From Chloroflexota bacterium (GTDB lineage Bacteria > Chloroflexota > Anaerolineae > Anaerolineales > Anaerolineaceae), in the NCBI GenBank assembly GCA_021779955.1, contig JAJXZS010000012.1:1-43948 (forward strand): DNA of 43,948 nt, given 5' to 3'. Both the position numbers and the translations under genes were made by a program. Position 1 is the stretch's first letter; every line of letters begins with the position of its first letter. Positions 7,511-15,120 of this stretch are shown here, in pieces. Below the pieces are notes generated by a model. It did not search any database and had not been told where the DNA came from. It worked only from the letters and a program-made list of their open reading frames with translations.

Positions 7511-8172
7511 TGACAGACTATATTCTTTCTGCTTCGATCCTTTCAGCTGATTTCTCGAACCTCGCAGATCAAATTCACCAATGTGAACAGGGCGGCATCG
7601 ATTGGATTCATGTCGATGTCATGGACGGTCATTTTGTCCCCAATATCACCATGGGGCCTTTCATCGTCGAAACCTGCCGGCGGATTACTGTCCTGCCTCT
7701 GGACGTTCACCTGATGATCGAAACCCCGGAAAAATACATCGATGACTTCGCCAAAGCTGGCGCGACAGGTCTCACAGTCCATCCCGAAGGAAACCCGAAC
7801 ATCCACCGCACGCTACAGCACATCCGTGCCCTCAACTGCCGCCCAGGCATCGCCATCAACCCTGGCACTTCCCCCGAATCGATCGAATATCTGCTCCCTC
7901 TGGTTGATATGGTGCTGGTAATGTCGGTCAACCCCGGTTTCTCGGGGCAATCTTTCATCCCCGAAGCTGTGGATAAGATCGCTGTGGTAAAATCTCTCAG
8001 CGCTAAATGGAAGCTGCCTATCGATATCCAGGTGGATGGCGGGATCTCGCCCGATACCATCGCGATCCCCCGTAAGGCAGGTGCAAATGTGTTTGTTTCT
8101 GCCACCGCAATCTTCAAGAATTCAGCCGGTATTGTCGCGGGTATTCACACTCTGCGTGAAGCCTTAAAATAA
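7507..8172 (+). CDS. rpe: Ribulose-phosphate 3-epimerase
   Basis: Interconverts ribulose 5-phosphate and xylulose 5-phosphate in the pentose phosphate pathway; a cytoplasmic metal-dependent TIM barrel. The 221-residue protein has the full set of family motifs: SASILSADF at the N-terminus, HVDVMDGHFVPNITMGP (metal-binding His and Asp), DVHLMIETP, VMSVNPGFSGQ (phosphate region) and VDGGIS (second catalytic Asp). Starts at 7507 and 7510 (adjacent ATGs) are both possible; the longer frame from 7405 lies inside the kinase gene and is not used. The overlap with the kinase stop implies translational coupling, a frequent arrangement of rpe after a kinase gene. A palindromic terminator begins at the last base of its stop codon. 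Confidence 0.96.
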   Translation: MMTDYILSASILSADFSNLADQIHQCEQGGIDWIHVDVMDGHFVPNITMGPFIVETCRRITVLPLDVHLMIETPEKYIDDFAKAGATGLTVHPEGNPNIHRTLQHIRALNCRPGIAINPGTSPESIEYLLPLVDMVLVMSVNPGFSGQSFIPEAVDKIAVVKSLSAKWKLPIDIQVDGGISPDTIAIPRKAGANVFVSATAIFKNSAGIVAGIHTLREALK

Positions 8173-8197
8173 AAATTACGGCCGCGGCCGTAATTTT
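8172..8197. terminator. Bidirectional terminator between rpe and rpmB
   Basis: A perfect 26-bp palindrome: an A/T-rich arm of AAAATTA and its complement flank a CGGCCGCGGCCG core. As RNA it folds into a GC-rich stem with an A-tract before and a U-tract after it in both directions, fitting two convergent genes (rpe and rpmB). Confidence 0.85.
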
Positions 8198-8215
8198 CGA
8201 AGTTCAAAGAAAGGC

Positions 8216-8398
8216 TTAGCTTCCTTTTACCATTGTGCGGATGCACCGTGCGCACAGCACCTTTTGAACCTTTTGGCCATTCTCAAAAACGGTAACTTTT
8301 TGCAGGTTGGCTTTGAAAGTTCGGTTGGTTGCTCGAAGTGAATGACTTCGATTGTGGCCGAAAGCTGTGGTTTTTCCGCAAGATTCGCACTTTGCCAT
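8216..8398 (-). CDS. rpmB: 50S ribosomal protein L28
   Basis: A 60-residue basic ribosomal protein of the large subunit. The start at 8398 gives MAKCESCGKTTAFGHNRSHS, the usual L28 beginning; the longer frame from 8440 is not used. It is a zinc-binding (C+) form: a CxxC near the N-terminus (Cys4, Cys7) and a second CARC near the C-terminus. The RATNRTFKANLQKVTV segment is typical. It diverges from the Asp23-FakA operon, the same neighbourhood as in many Gram-positive-type genomes. A promoter lies about 75 bp upstream. Confidence is very high from motif and length. Confidence 0.96.
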   Translation of the reverse strand: MAKCESCGKTTAFGHNRSHSLRATNRTFKANLQKVTVFENGQKVQKVLCARCIRTMVKGS

Positions 8399-8470
8399 CT
8401 CAGATTCCTTTCCGTACAATAATTGCAAAATTGTGTACAATCAGGGTATTCATCCCACTTACAGGCGGGG

Positions 8471-8499
8471 ATTGTATCACATACCGTATCTTTTTTCAA
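8471..8499 (-). promoter_or_regulatory. Predicted promoter for rpmB
   Basis: On the minus strand TTGAAA (8499-8494) and TACAAT (8476-8471) are separated by exactly 17 bases; each hexamer matches the sigma70 consensus at five of six positions. The start point would be near 8464, leaving a leader of about 65 bases. Confidence 0.65.
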
Positions 8500-8532
8500 G
8501 AAAGAATGTTATAAACAGAGGGACAAATTACT

Positions 8533-8889
8533 ATGAGCACAGTGAACAATCCAATAGGAAGTATCTTCCTTTCCCACCGGGCAATTGCTACGATTGCCAA
8601 CGAATCCGCTTTGGAATCCTATGGCGTCGTCGGCCTGACTGCCAAGAATCTCGCCAGCGGCCTTACCCAGGCATTGGTAAAAGATCCTACCATGGGCGTG
8701 GACGTTGAATTTCACGAAAATGCTGTTACAATCGACCTCTACATCATCGTTGAATATGGTACACGTATTAAATCCGTTGCTTCCAGCGTAGCTGAAAACG
8801 TCAAGTATCGAGTCGAAAATACAACCGGTCTTTCGGTCAAGAACGTTAATGTGCATATTCGCGGATTACGAATCAGCAATCCTGACTGA
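8533..8889 (+). CDS. Asp23/Gls24 family protein
   Basis: A 118-residue small cytoplasmic protein of the Asp23/Gls24 (alkaline-shock) family. Visible features: GSIFLSHRAIATIANESALESYGVVG at the N-terminal side, VDVEFHENAVTIDLYIIVEYG in the centre and VKNVNVHIRGL near the C-terminus, which is the family's alternating beta pattern. The start at 8533 follows GAGGG, with a slightly long spacing of about 11 bases. It is first in the operon asp23-fakA-degV-recG-coaD; in Firmicutes the equivalent gene (yloU) has the same position. The exact function is not settled even in model species; it is linked to envelope stress and envelope homeostasis. Confidence 0.9.
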   Translation: MSTVNNPIGSIFLSHRAIATIANESALESYGVVGLTAKNLASGLTQALVKDPTMGVDVEFHENAVTIDLYIIVEYGTRIKSVASSVAENVKYRVENTTGLSVKNVNVHIRGLRISNPD

Positions 8890-8914
8890 AATTCAATTGC
8901 CCTTTTGGAGAACC

Positions 8915-10576
8915 ATGACCGAAGCCCCTATTCTCAGCAGTCAATCTCAACACGACCCGACGGTCTATCCGAAATCGATTAATGGCCAGCAACTGAAGAA
9001 TTACATTTCTTCCGCTCTAATATGGTTGAAAACCAACCAGCAGACGGTGAACTCGTTGAACGTTTTCCCCGTACCCGATGGCGATACCGGTACCAATATG
9101 GTTCTCACCATGCAGGCGGCGTACAATGAAATCGCCAATTCCGATGAAACGAACGTTGGCAAGATGTCCAAGGACATTGCCCAGGGCGCGCTGATGGGCG
9201 CTCGCGGCAATAGCGGCGTCATCCTTTCGCAAATTCTGCGCGGCTTCGCCAGAACCCTCGACAGCCTGCCCGAAATGGATGCTGCCACTTTCGTTCACGC
9301 ACTTGCTGAAAGTAGAAATACGGCGTATAAAGGCGTGGTTCGTCCTGTCGAAGGCACGATCTTGACGGTGATCAAGGATATTGCTGCAGCTGCTGATGAA
9401 TCGTACAAGCGCGGCTCTTCCTTGGACGTGATTCTTGAAGACCTGGTAAAAGCCGCTGATATTTCCGTCCGAAACACCCCGGAACTCCTCCCCATCCTTA
9501 AAACGGCAGGCGTTGTGGATTCGGGTGGCAAAGGTTTGTTCTTTCTTTTTGAAGGCATCTTACGTCAATTACAAGGAGCCACCCTCGAAGCATCTGCTGC
9601 GGTGGTACAACCCATTAATGCTATGAATATTGGAAACGCTATGGATGAAATCGAAGAAGGCCAGGACGTCGAAGTTGTCATCGACTTCAAACCCTTTAGA
9701 GAACTGGATCTGCAATCGTTCTATCAAGACCTCTCCAACATCGGAACATCCATTCAGGTCGGTGAAGGCGACGGCATCTATAGAATGCACATTCATGTCG
9801 AAGAGGGCAAACAAGATCTTCCCCATGAATACATTACCAGGATGGGCATTTGGACCAGAGAAGCGCGCGAAAACCTTCGCGCCATGATGCCTAAATATTC
9901 CCTTGCCGAAGTACAACCCGGCCAGATCGCTGTCATTGTGATTTCCCCCGGCGACGGACTTTCACGCATCTTCGCCAGCCTTGGCGCCGCCGCTATCATC
10001 GAAGGCGGGCAGACCATGAATCCCAGCACCGAAGAGATCTTGAATTCCTTCGAAAATCTGCCGACGGAGAAAGTGATCATACTCCCCAACAACAAGAACA
10101 TCATTCTGGCGGCGAACACCGCGAAGTCATTATCCGTAAAGAATGTCGCAGTGATCCCGTCGAAAAACATACCCCAGGGCCTCTCAGCCATTCTGCGCAT
10201 CAACCCTGAAGGTGATTTCAACAAGATCGTCGAAGAAATGAACGAAGCTCTCACCGAAGTCGAATGTGGTGAGATCACCATTGCTACTCGCTCCGTAGAA
10301 TTGAACGGCGTTGAAGTCGAAGAAGGCAAGGTCATCGGTTTGGTCAACGGCCAGTTGGTCATTGCCGCATCCTCTGTCGAAGAGGCCTGCATGCAGGTCC
10401 TCGAAAAAGCCGATGTCCAATCTCGCGAGCGGGTGACCTTGTTCTACGGCAACAACATCTCCAAAGAAGAAGTCGACCGCATCAGCGATCTGATCAAGCA
10501 AAAATACCCCGATCACGAACTCGAAGTCCACTCAGGTGGTCAGCCGCATTATCAATTCATCATCTCGATCGAATAG
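8915..10576 (+). CDS. fakA: DAK2-domain fatty acid kinase-like protein (FakA/YloV family)
   Basis: A 553-residue protein of the YloV/FakA family. FakA phosphorylates fatty acids held by DegV-type FakB proteins so that exogenous fatty acids can enter phospholipid synthesis. The N-terminal DAK2 kinase domain (about residues 15-220) carries PVPDGDTGTNM with the metal- and nucleotide-binding aspartates, and GARGNSGVILSQILRG; the middle and C-terminal FakA-type domains follow. I start at 8915 because GGAG precedes it by 8 bases; the longer frame from 8849 overlaps Asp23. It lies 25 bp after asp23 and 3 bp before a degV gene, so the FakA/FakB pair is presumably co-translated. The substrate is inferred from family and context. 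Confidence 0.9.
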   Translation: MTEAPILSSQSQHDPTVYPKSINGQQLKNYISSALIWLKTNQQTVNSLNVFPVPDGDTGTNMVLTMQAAYNEIANSDETNVGKMSKDIAQGALMGARGNSGVILSQILRGFARTLDSLPEMDAATFVHALAESRNTAYKGVVRPVEGTILTVIKDIAAAADESYKRGSSLDVILEDLVKAADISVRNTPELLPILKTAGVVDSGGKGLFFLFEGILRQLQGATLEASAAVVQPINAMNIGNAMDEIEEGQDVEVVIDFKPFRELDLQSFYQDLSNIGTSIQVGEGDGIYRMHIHVEEGKQDLPHEYITRMGIWTREARENLRAMMPKYSLAEVQPGQIAVIVISPGDGLSRIFASLGAAAIIEGGQTMNPSTEEILNSFENLPTEKVIILPNNKNIILAANTAKSLSVKNVAVIPSKNIPQGLSAILRINPEGDFNKIVEEMNEALTEVECGEITIATRSVELNGVEVEEGKVIGLVNGQLVIAASSVEEACMQVLEKADVQSRERVTLFYGNNISKEEVDRISDLIKQKYPDHELEVHSGGQPHYQFIISIE

Positions 10577-10579
10577 CCC

Positions 10580-11458
10580 ATGGCCTCGACTTGCATCATT
10601 ACCGACAGCTCTGTTCAATTTGCACAGCCGAATTTTTTAGGTTCTAACAAGATTCACATCATCAACCACCAGATTGAAGTGGGTGGCAAAGTATATGAGC
10701 GCCTTCACGAACTGAAGATCAATAGTTTTCCCAGGCAAGTCTCCCCCGATTTTCAGCCCAAGATCATTACGCCCTCTTACGAATCGCTATATGAAACAAT
10801 CTCGGGGTTGCTCCCCCAATACGACGATTTGTTCTTTATCGTCCTCTCAAAGGAAGTCAATCCACTTTTCGAGCGGATCTCCAGCGTGGCATCCAGGCTG
10901 CACGGCCGCGCCAAGATCCACTGTATCGATTCTCAGAATTTCTCCATCGGCCTGGGCATGATCGTGCAGACCGCGAGTGAACTTGCGGTCAAAGGGGTTC
11001 CAGGCGATGACATCGAGCAATTCCTCCGCAAGTTGACCCCGCACGTCTACACCTTGCTGTGTACTCCCAATTTGTCCTATCTGCACTGGAGCGGGTCGAT
11101 CGACTATGCTCAATCCGTCGTCGGCGAGATGATCTCTCTGCTGTCCATCTTCACTCTCGAAGAAGGCAAGCTCAACCCTCTCGAAAAAGTGAAGAACGTT
11201 AAGGGTGCGATCGATTTCTTCGTCGAATTCTTCGACGAATTCGACAATGTGAAGCACCTCTCCGTTCTTCAACCCGCGCCTCCTTCCATTAACGAGATGC
11301 GCGTGCTTCACCAGCACATCGACGAGGTTGGCAGCACGGCGACCTTCTCGGAATATCCGATCAATACCTTCCTGGCTTCCATGATCGGTCCAAAAGGATT
11401 TGGCCTCGTTTTGATGGAAAACGTCAAGCAGGATTTCCATACCTCTAAAGACAATTGA
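10580..11458 (+). CDS. DegV-family lipid-binding protein (FakB-like), atypical
   Basis: A 292-residue protein. The start (CIITDSSVQF) and the stretch IHCIDSQNFSIGLGMIV match the DegV fold, which binds a fatty acid and presents its carboxyl group to FakA. Two conserved sites look altered: the TSQPS loop is represented by ITPSYES, and the SSGLSGTYQSA motif by LSKEVNPLFERIS, so the SGT residues that grip the carboxylate in characterised FakB proteins appear to be missing. It may bind a different ligand or be a structural partner. The gene begins 3 bp after the fakA-like stop, and recG follows after 29 bp. Confidence 0.82.
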   Translation: MASTCIITDSSVQFAQPNFLGSNKIHIINHQIEVGGKVYERLHELKINSFPRQVSPDFQPKIITPSYESLYETISGLLPQYDDLFFIVLSKEVNPLFERISSVASRLHGRAKIHCIDSQNFSIGLGMIVQTASELAVKGVPGDDIEQFLRKLTPHVYTLLCTPNLSYLHWSGSIDYAQSVVGEMISLLSIFTLEEGKLNPLEKVKNVKGAIDFFVEFFDEFDNVKHLSVLQPAPPSINEMRVLHQHIDEVGSTATFSEYPINTFLASMIGPKGFGLVLMENVKQDFHTSKDN

Positions 11459-11481
11459 CCGTCGGTACTTTGCGGTAAAAT
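11455..11481 (+). promoter_or_regulatory. Possible internal promoter giving leaderless recG mRNA
   Basis: TTGACC (11455-11460) overlaps the degV stop and TAAAAT (11476-11481) ends 6 bases before the recG ATG. The 15-base spacing is short. If used, transcription would start at or next to the recG start codon. No Shine-Dalgarno precedes recG, which supports a leaderless start. Confidence 0.35.
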
Positions 11482-11487
11482 AATCTC

Positions 11488-13995
11488 ATGCCAGTTTCTG
11501 TAGATAAATTATTGAAATTCTTCCAACTCGAGAAAGAGAAAAATTTTCAAGATCGAGCTGTTATAGGCGGTTTGTCCAAGATTCTGGGCAATTGGATCTT
11601 TGAAGCCAGAAAAGACCACTTGCCCGATGCTCTCATCGCTGATGTCAAGACCGGCCTGGAGAACTATTCGGCAATATCGCCTGAAGCACGCCAGGTATTG
11701 TTGGATGAATTGATCCTTGAAGTAAAGAAGTTTTCTCCCCCATCTTCACAACCCCAAAGCAAGCCGCTGACACCTGCGCCAGCACAGGCGCCGGTAAAGC
11801 AGCATATCCCCGAACATCGGCCGGAGGTGAAACCGGCTTTCCATCCGCAAGCTCCTCGACCTCAACCTGCCCCAAAACCTGCTCCCGCCACGCAAAGAGA
11901 GTTCATCGGGCTGAATGCCCCATTGACCGTGATCAACGGCATCGGTCCAGCGGTTTCCGCAGCATATAAGAAGATTGGGCTGAAGACGCTCAGCGACTTG
12001 CTTTACCATTTCCCCCGCAGATACGACGATTACTCCCAACTCAAGCCCATCAATCGCGTCGAGATTGGCGACGAACTGACCATCATCGCCAGCGTTCAGA
12101 GCTTGTCGGTGGTCACCCAAAGCCGCAATGGGATGACGCGCGCGGAAATTGTCGTCAGCGACGGTACCGATTTCATGCGCCTGATCTTCTTCAGGCGGGG
12201 TCCGCAGTTTGCGCGATATTTCGAATCCAAATTCGGCCGCGGGGTGCAATTGGTTATTTCGGGTAAGGTGACTGCCTACCTGGGTCGTAAACAGATGCTC
12301 GAGCCTGAATGCGAACTGCTTGAAAAGACGCATCTGAGCACAAACGGCATCATTCCGGTCTACCCTCTGACTGAGGGCATAAGCCAGAATTCGATGCGCA
12401 GCAAGATCTACCAGGTGATTACCTACTACGCACCTAAAGTCCCGGATTTCCTTCCAGATGAAATCCGCTCATCGGCGAATCTGATCGAACTTCCCATTGC
12501 GCTCAAGAATATCCACTACCCGATGAACCACGAGTCATTAAAGTCTGCCCGTGAGCGCCTGGCCTTCGACGAAATCTTCCTACTTCAATTGGGCGTTTTG
12601 CAGCAAAAACAAAGCTGGCAGGCATTGCCAGCAGAAAAATACGCCATCGATGACACTCGCCTTGCGGAATTTGTCGACCGCCTGCCGTACAAGCTGACCA
12701 GCGCCCAGCAAAAAGTGATCGCCGAGATCCGCCACGATCTTACCTCCGGGCACCCCATGAATCGCTTACTCCAGGGCGATGTCGGATCAGGGAAGACGGT
12801 TGTTGCCGCTATCGCCATTCTGATCATTTCCGCAAACGGGGTTCAATCGGCCATCATGGCGCCCACGAGCATTCTGGCGGAGCAGCACTATCGCAGCTTG
12901 TCGAATCTGCTGGCATGTGAAGGCCTGGATCAGCCCTTCTTGAAGAAAGAGGAGATATGCCTACTCACAGGTGATACCCCCGAAGCAGAGAAGCGCGAGA
13001 TCAAGAACAGGCTTGCCTCGGGCGAAATCAAGTTGATCATCGGTACGCATGCGCTCATTGAAGACAATGTGGCGTTTAAAAACCTGCAGCTTGCTGTCAT
13101 CGATGAACAGCACCGCTTTGGAGTCGCCCAGCGCGCGGCCTTGCGCGAAAAAGGCAGCAATCCTCATCTCTTGGTCATGAGTGCCACTCCCATCCCCCGC
13201 TCCCTTGCGCTGACGCTCTATGGCGATCTCGACCTGTCTGTGATGGATGAGCTTCCTGAAGGAAGGCAGCCTGTCGAAACCTATGTCTTGAGTCCTCTCG
13301 AACGTGAAAGAGCTTATCAATTGATTCGCTCCCAGCTCGAGTTGGGCCGCCAGGCATTCATCGTCTATCCCCTGATTGAGAATTCTGAAGAAAGCGAAAC
13401 GAAAGCCGCTGTCTCCGAGCACGATCAGTTGCAAAAAGAGATCTTCCCTCAGTACAAGTTGGGTCTTCTGCACGGTCGGATGAAGCCTGATGAAAAAGAC
13501 CAGGTGATGCTCCGCTTCCGCGAGAAGGAATTCCAGATTTTGGTTTCGACCACCGTGATCGAAGTCGGCGTGGATGTGCCGAACGCAAGCATCATGCTCA
13601 TCGAAGGCGCCGAACGCTTTGGCCTTGCTCAGCTTCATCAGCTGCGCGGAAGGGTCGGCAGAAACAGCGAACAATCCTACTGCCTGCTCATCCCCAGCAC
13701 GGATGACGCCACCGAGAACGAGCGCCTCGCCGTGATGAACGAAACCAACGACGGTTTTGTTCTGGCAGAGAAAGACCTTGCCCAGCGCGGTCCGGGCGAT
13801 TTCATCGGCTACCGCCAATCCGGTTTTTCCGATCTTCAGCTCGCCAGCATCACCGATGTTCGCCTGATCGAGAAAGCCAGAAACCAGGCCGAGAAGTTGT
13901 TCGAGAAAGACCCAGACCTCTCGCAGCCCGAAAATCAACCCCTTGCCAGGAAGCTCGCGCAATTCTGGCAGTCCATTCCCTCCGATATGAGTTAG
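11488..13995 (+). CDS. recG: ATP-dependent DNA helicase RecG
   Basis: Superfamily 2 helicase that regresses stalled replication forks and processes branched recombination intermediates. At 835 residues it is longer than the usual roughly 690 because of an N-terminal extension of about 145 residues: a helical part then a Pro/Ala/Gln/Lys-rich linker (about 85-135). This extended form is common outside Proteobacteria. The wedge/OB region starts at NGIGPAVSAAYKK. Helicase motifs are intact: GDVGSGKT (430-437), DEQHRFG (539-545), MSATPIPRSLALT, STTVIEVGVDVPNA and QLHQLRGRVGR. The C-terminal QRGPGDFIGYRQSG segment is also typical. The ATG at 11488 has no Shine-Dalgarno. Followed after 9 bp by coaD. 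Confidence 0.97.
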   Translation: MPVSVDKLLKFFQLEKEKNFQDRAVIGGLSKILGNWIFEARKDHLPDALIADVKTGLENYSAISPEARQVLLDELILEVKKFSPPSSQPQSKPLTPAPAQAPVKQHIPEHRPEVKPAFHPQAPRPQPAPKPAPATQREFIGLNAPLTVINGIGPAVSAAYKKIGLKTLSDLLYHFPRRYDDYSQLKPINRVEIGDELTIIASVQSLSVVTQSRNGMTRAEIVVSDGTDFMRLIFFRRGPQFARYFESKFGRGVQLVISGKVTAYLGRKQMLEPECELLEKTHLSTNGIIPVYPLTEGISQNSMRSKIYQVITYYAPKVPDFLPDEIRSSANLIELPIALKNIHYPMNHESLKSARERLAFDEIFLLQLGVLQQKQSWQALPAEKYAIDDTRLAEFVDRLPYKLTSAQQKVIAEIRHDLTSGHPMNRLLQGDVGSGKTVVAAIAILIISANGVQSAIMAPTSILAEQHYRSLSNLLACEGLDQPFLKKEEICLLTGDTPEAEKREIKNRLASGEIKLIIGTHALIEDNVAFKNLQLAVIDEQHRFGVAQRAALREKGSNPHLLVMSATPIPRSLALTLYGDLDLSVMDELPEGRQPVETYVLSPLERERAYQLIRSQLELGRQAFIVYPLIENSEESETKAAVSEHDQLQKEIFPQYKLGLLHGRMKPDEKDQVMLRFREKEFQILVSTTVIEVGVDVPNASIMLIEGAERFGLAQLHQLRGRVGRNSEQSYCLLIPSTDDATENERLAVMNETNDGFVLAEKDLAQRGPGDFIGYRQSGFSDLQLASITDVRLIEKARNQAEKLFEKDPDLSQPENQPLARKLAQFWQSIPSDMS

Positions 13996-14004
13996 GAAGT
14001 ACCC

Positions 14005-14529
14005 ATGATCCGAGCCATTTTCCCCGGTTCTTTTGACCCAGTCCACAACGGTCATATCGATATCGCCTGCCGCGCAGCCAGGATCGTCGACGAGTTGATC
14101 ATCGCCGTCTACGATAAACCCCTCAAGGATTTTGTCTTCTCGCCCGAAGAACGCCTCGCCCTGGTTCGGGAAGCAATCAAGGATTGCCCCAAAATCACGG
14201 TGGTCGGCTACAGCGGGCTTACCGTCGAATATTGCAAGCAGAACAACATCCAGGTGATTGTGCGTGGTCTGCGCGTGTTCTCCGATTTCGAATATGAATT
14301 CCGCATGGCGCTCGCCAATCACAGGCTGGTGCCGGAGGTTGAAGTGATTGCCCTCATCACTTCCGAGGAGCACACCTTCCTTTCTTCCTCAACGGTTCGT
14401 GAAATTGCCTCCCTTGGCGGTGATGTCTCGACCATGGTCCCGGATTTTGTGGTGAAAGCGCTCAACAAGCGCATGGCGGAGCTCAACGAGAATAGATCCA
14501 TTACCCCGCTCATGATCAGGCGCGATTAG
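14005..14529 (+). CDS. coaD: Phosphopantetheine adenylyltransferase
   Basis: Transfers AMP from ATP to 4'-phosphopantetheine, the penultimate step of coenzyme A synthesis. The 174-residue protein starts MIRAIFPGSFDPVHNGHIDI, which contains the nucleotidyltransferase signature (HNGH), and has the second signature SSSTVREIASLGGDVSTMVP. Length is slightly above the usual 160 because of a short C-terminal tail. It follows recG by 9 bp with a purine-rich AGGAAG near the start, and ends the operon core; a coiled-coil gene follows after 52 bp. Assignment is secure. Confidence 0.97.
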   Translation: MIRAIFPGSFDPVHNGHIDIACRAARIVDELIIAVYDKPLKDFVFSPEERLALVREAIKDCPKITVVGYSGLTVEYCKQNNIQVIVRGLRVFSDFEYEFRMALANHRLVPEVEVIALITSEEHTFLSSSTVREIASLGGDVSTMVPDFVVKALNKRMAELNENRSITPLMIRRD

Positions 14530-14581
14530 GTTTCTCTTTCTTTTTTGGCACTTGTATATATAATGATTGCAGGAGGCGTCT

Positions 14582-15052
14582 ATGGATATCCTACACCTGG
14601 TTGACCGATTGGAAGAACTTTTCAACGAAAGCCGGCCCATATGGTTTACCCATAATGTCGTGGTCGACGAAGACCGGATGCTGGACATCATCGACCAGAT
14701 GAGAGTATCCATTCCGGATGAGATCAAGAAGGCTCAACAGCTTCTTGCCCAGCGCGACCGTATCCTTGCTCAGGCCCAGGAAGAAGCCAGCCGCACGGTT
14801 GCCCTTGCCCGTGAAAAGGGTGATAAGTTGGTTGATAAAGACCCCATTGCCCAGGCAGCCCAGGCTCGCGCTGACCAGATCATCGCTCAAGCCCGCCTTG
14901 AGTGCGAGCAGACCAAGCGTGATGCCGACCAGTACGTCCTTCATACTCTTACCGATCTCCAGGCCGAGACGGAGAAGATTCTGAGTCAGGTCAAGAATGG
15001 CGTCATGGCACTCCAGGCCGAAAACCAAAAGGTCGCTGAACCGAAAGCCTGA
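14582..15052 (+). CDS. Coiled-coil protein resembling DivIVA / F-ATPase b stalk
   Basis: A 156-residue, highly charged and Ala/Gln-rich protein. Residues about 1-50 hold a short conserved-looking segment (MDILHLVDRLEELFNES, then IDQMRVSIPDEI); residues about 50-150 are a long heptad-like helix with KAQQLLAQRDRILAQAQEEA and RADQIIAQARLE, as in ATP-synthase b subunits or DivIVA-type proteins. There is no transmembrane helix, so it is not AtpF. The start at 14582 follows AGGAGG at good spacing. A TATAAT-like box (14559-14564) lies upstream and could drive it alone. Its place after coaD suggests a conserved but unassigned role, possibly in division or envelope organisation. Function unknown. Confidence 0.8.
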   Translation: MDILHLVDRLEELFNESRPIWFTHNVVVDEDRMLDIIDQMRVSIPDEIKKAQQLLAQRDRILAQAQEEASRTVALAREKGDKLVDKDPIAQAAQARADQIIAQARLECEQTKRDADQYVLHTLTDLQAETEKILSQVKNGVMALQAENQKVAEPKA

Positions 15053-15070
15053 ATTGCATACAAAATAAAG

Positions 15071-15101
15071 AAACTGGCAGACGTCGAATGTCTGCCAGTT
15101 T
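15071..15101. terminator. Bidirectional terminator between the coiled-coil gene and lon
   Basis: A perfect 12-bp stem (AAACTGGCAGAC and its complement) with a 7-base loop, followed on the plus strand by TTAGTTTT. Genes converge here, and the A-rich left flank gives T-rich sequence on the minus strand too. Confidence 0.82.
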
Positions 15102-15120
15102 TAGTTTTAATCCTGACCCT

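Noticed and set aside
8502-8515. Promoter for the asp23-fakA operon from TATAAA at 8510-8515
   Set aside because: The -10 is plausible but no -35 is found at a suitable distance, so I did not list it as a feature.
12961-14373. 470-codon open frame antisense to recG and coaD
   Set aside because: It lies opposite two clear genes with full motif sets, has no family likeness, and its His/Asp/Glu-rich composition is what the complementary frame of these genes produces.
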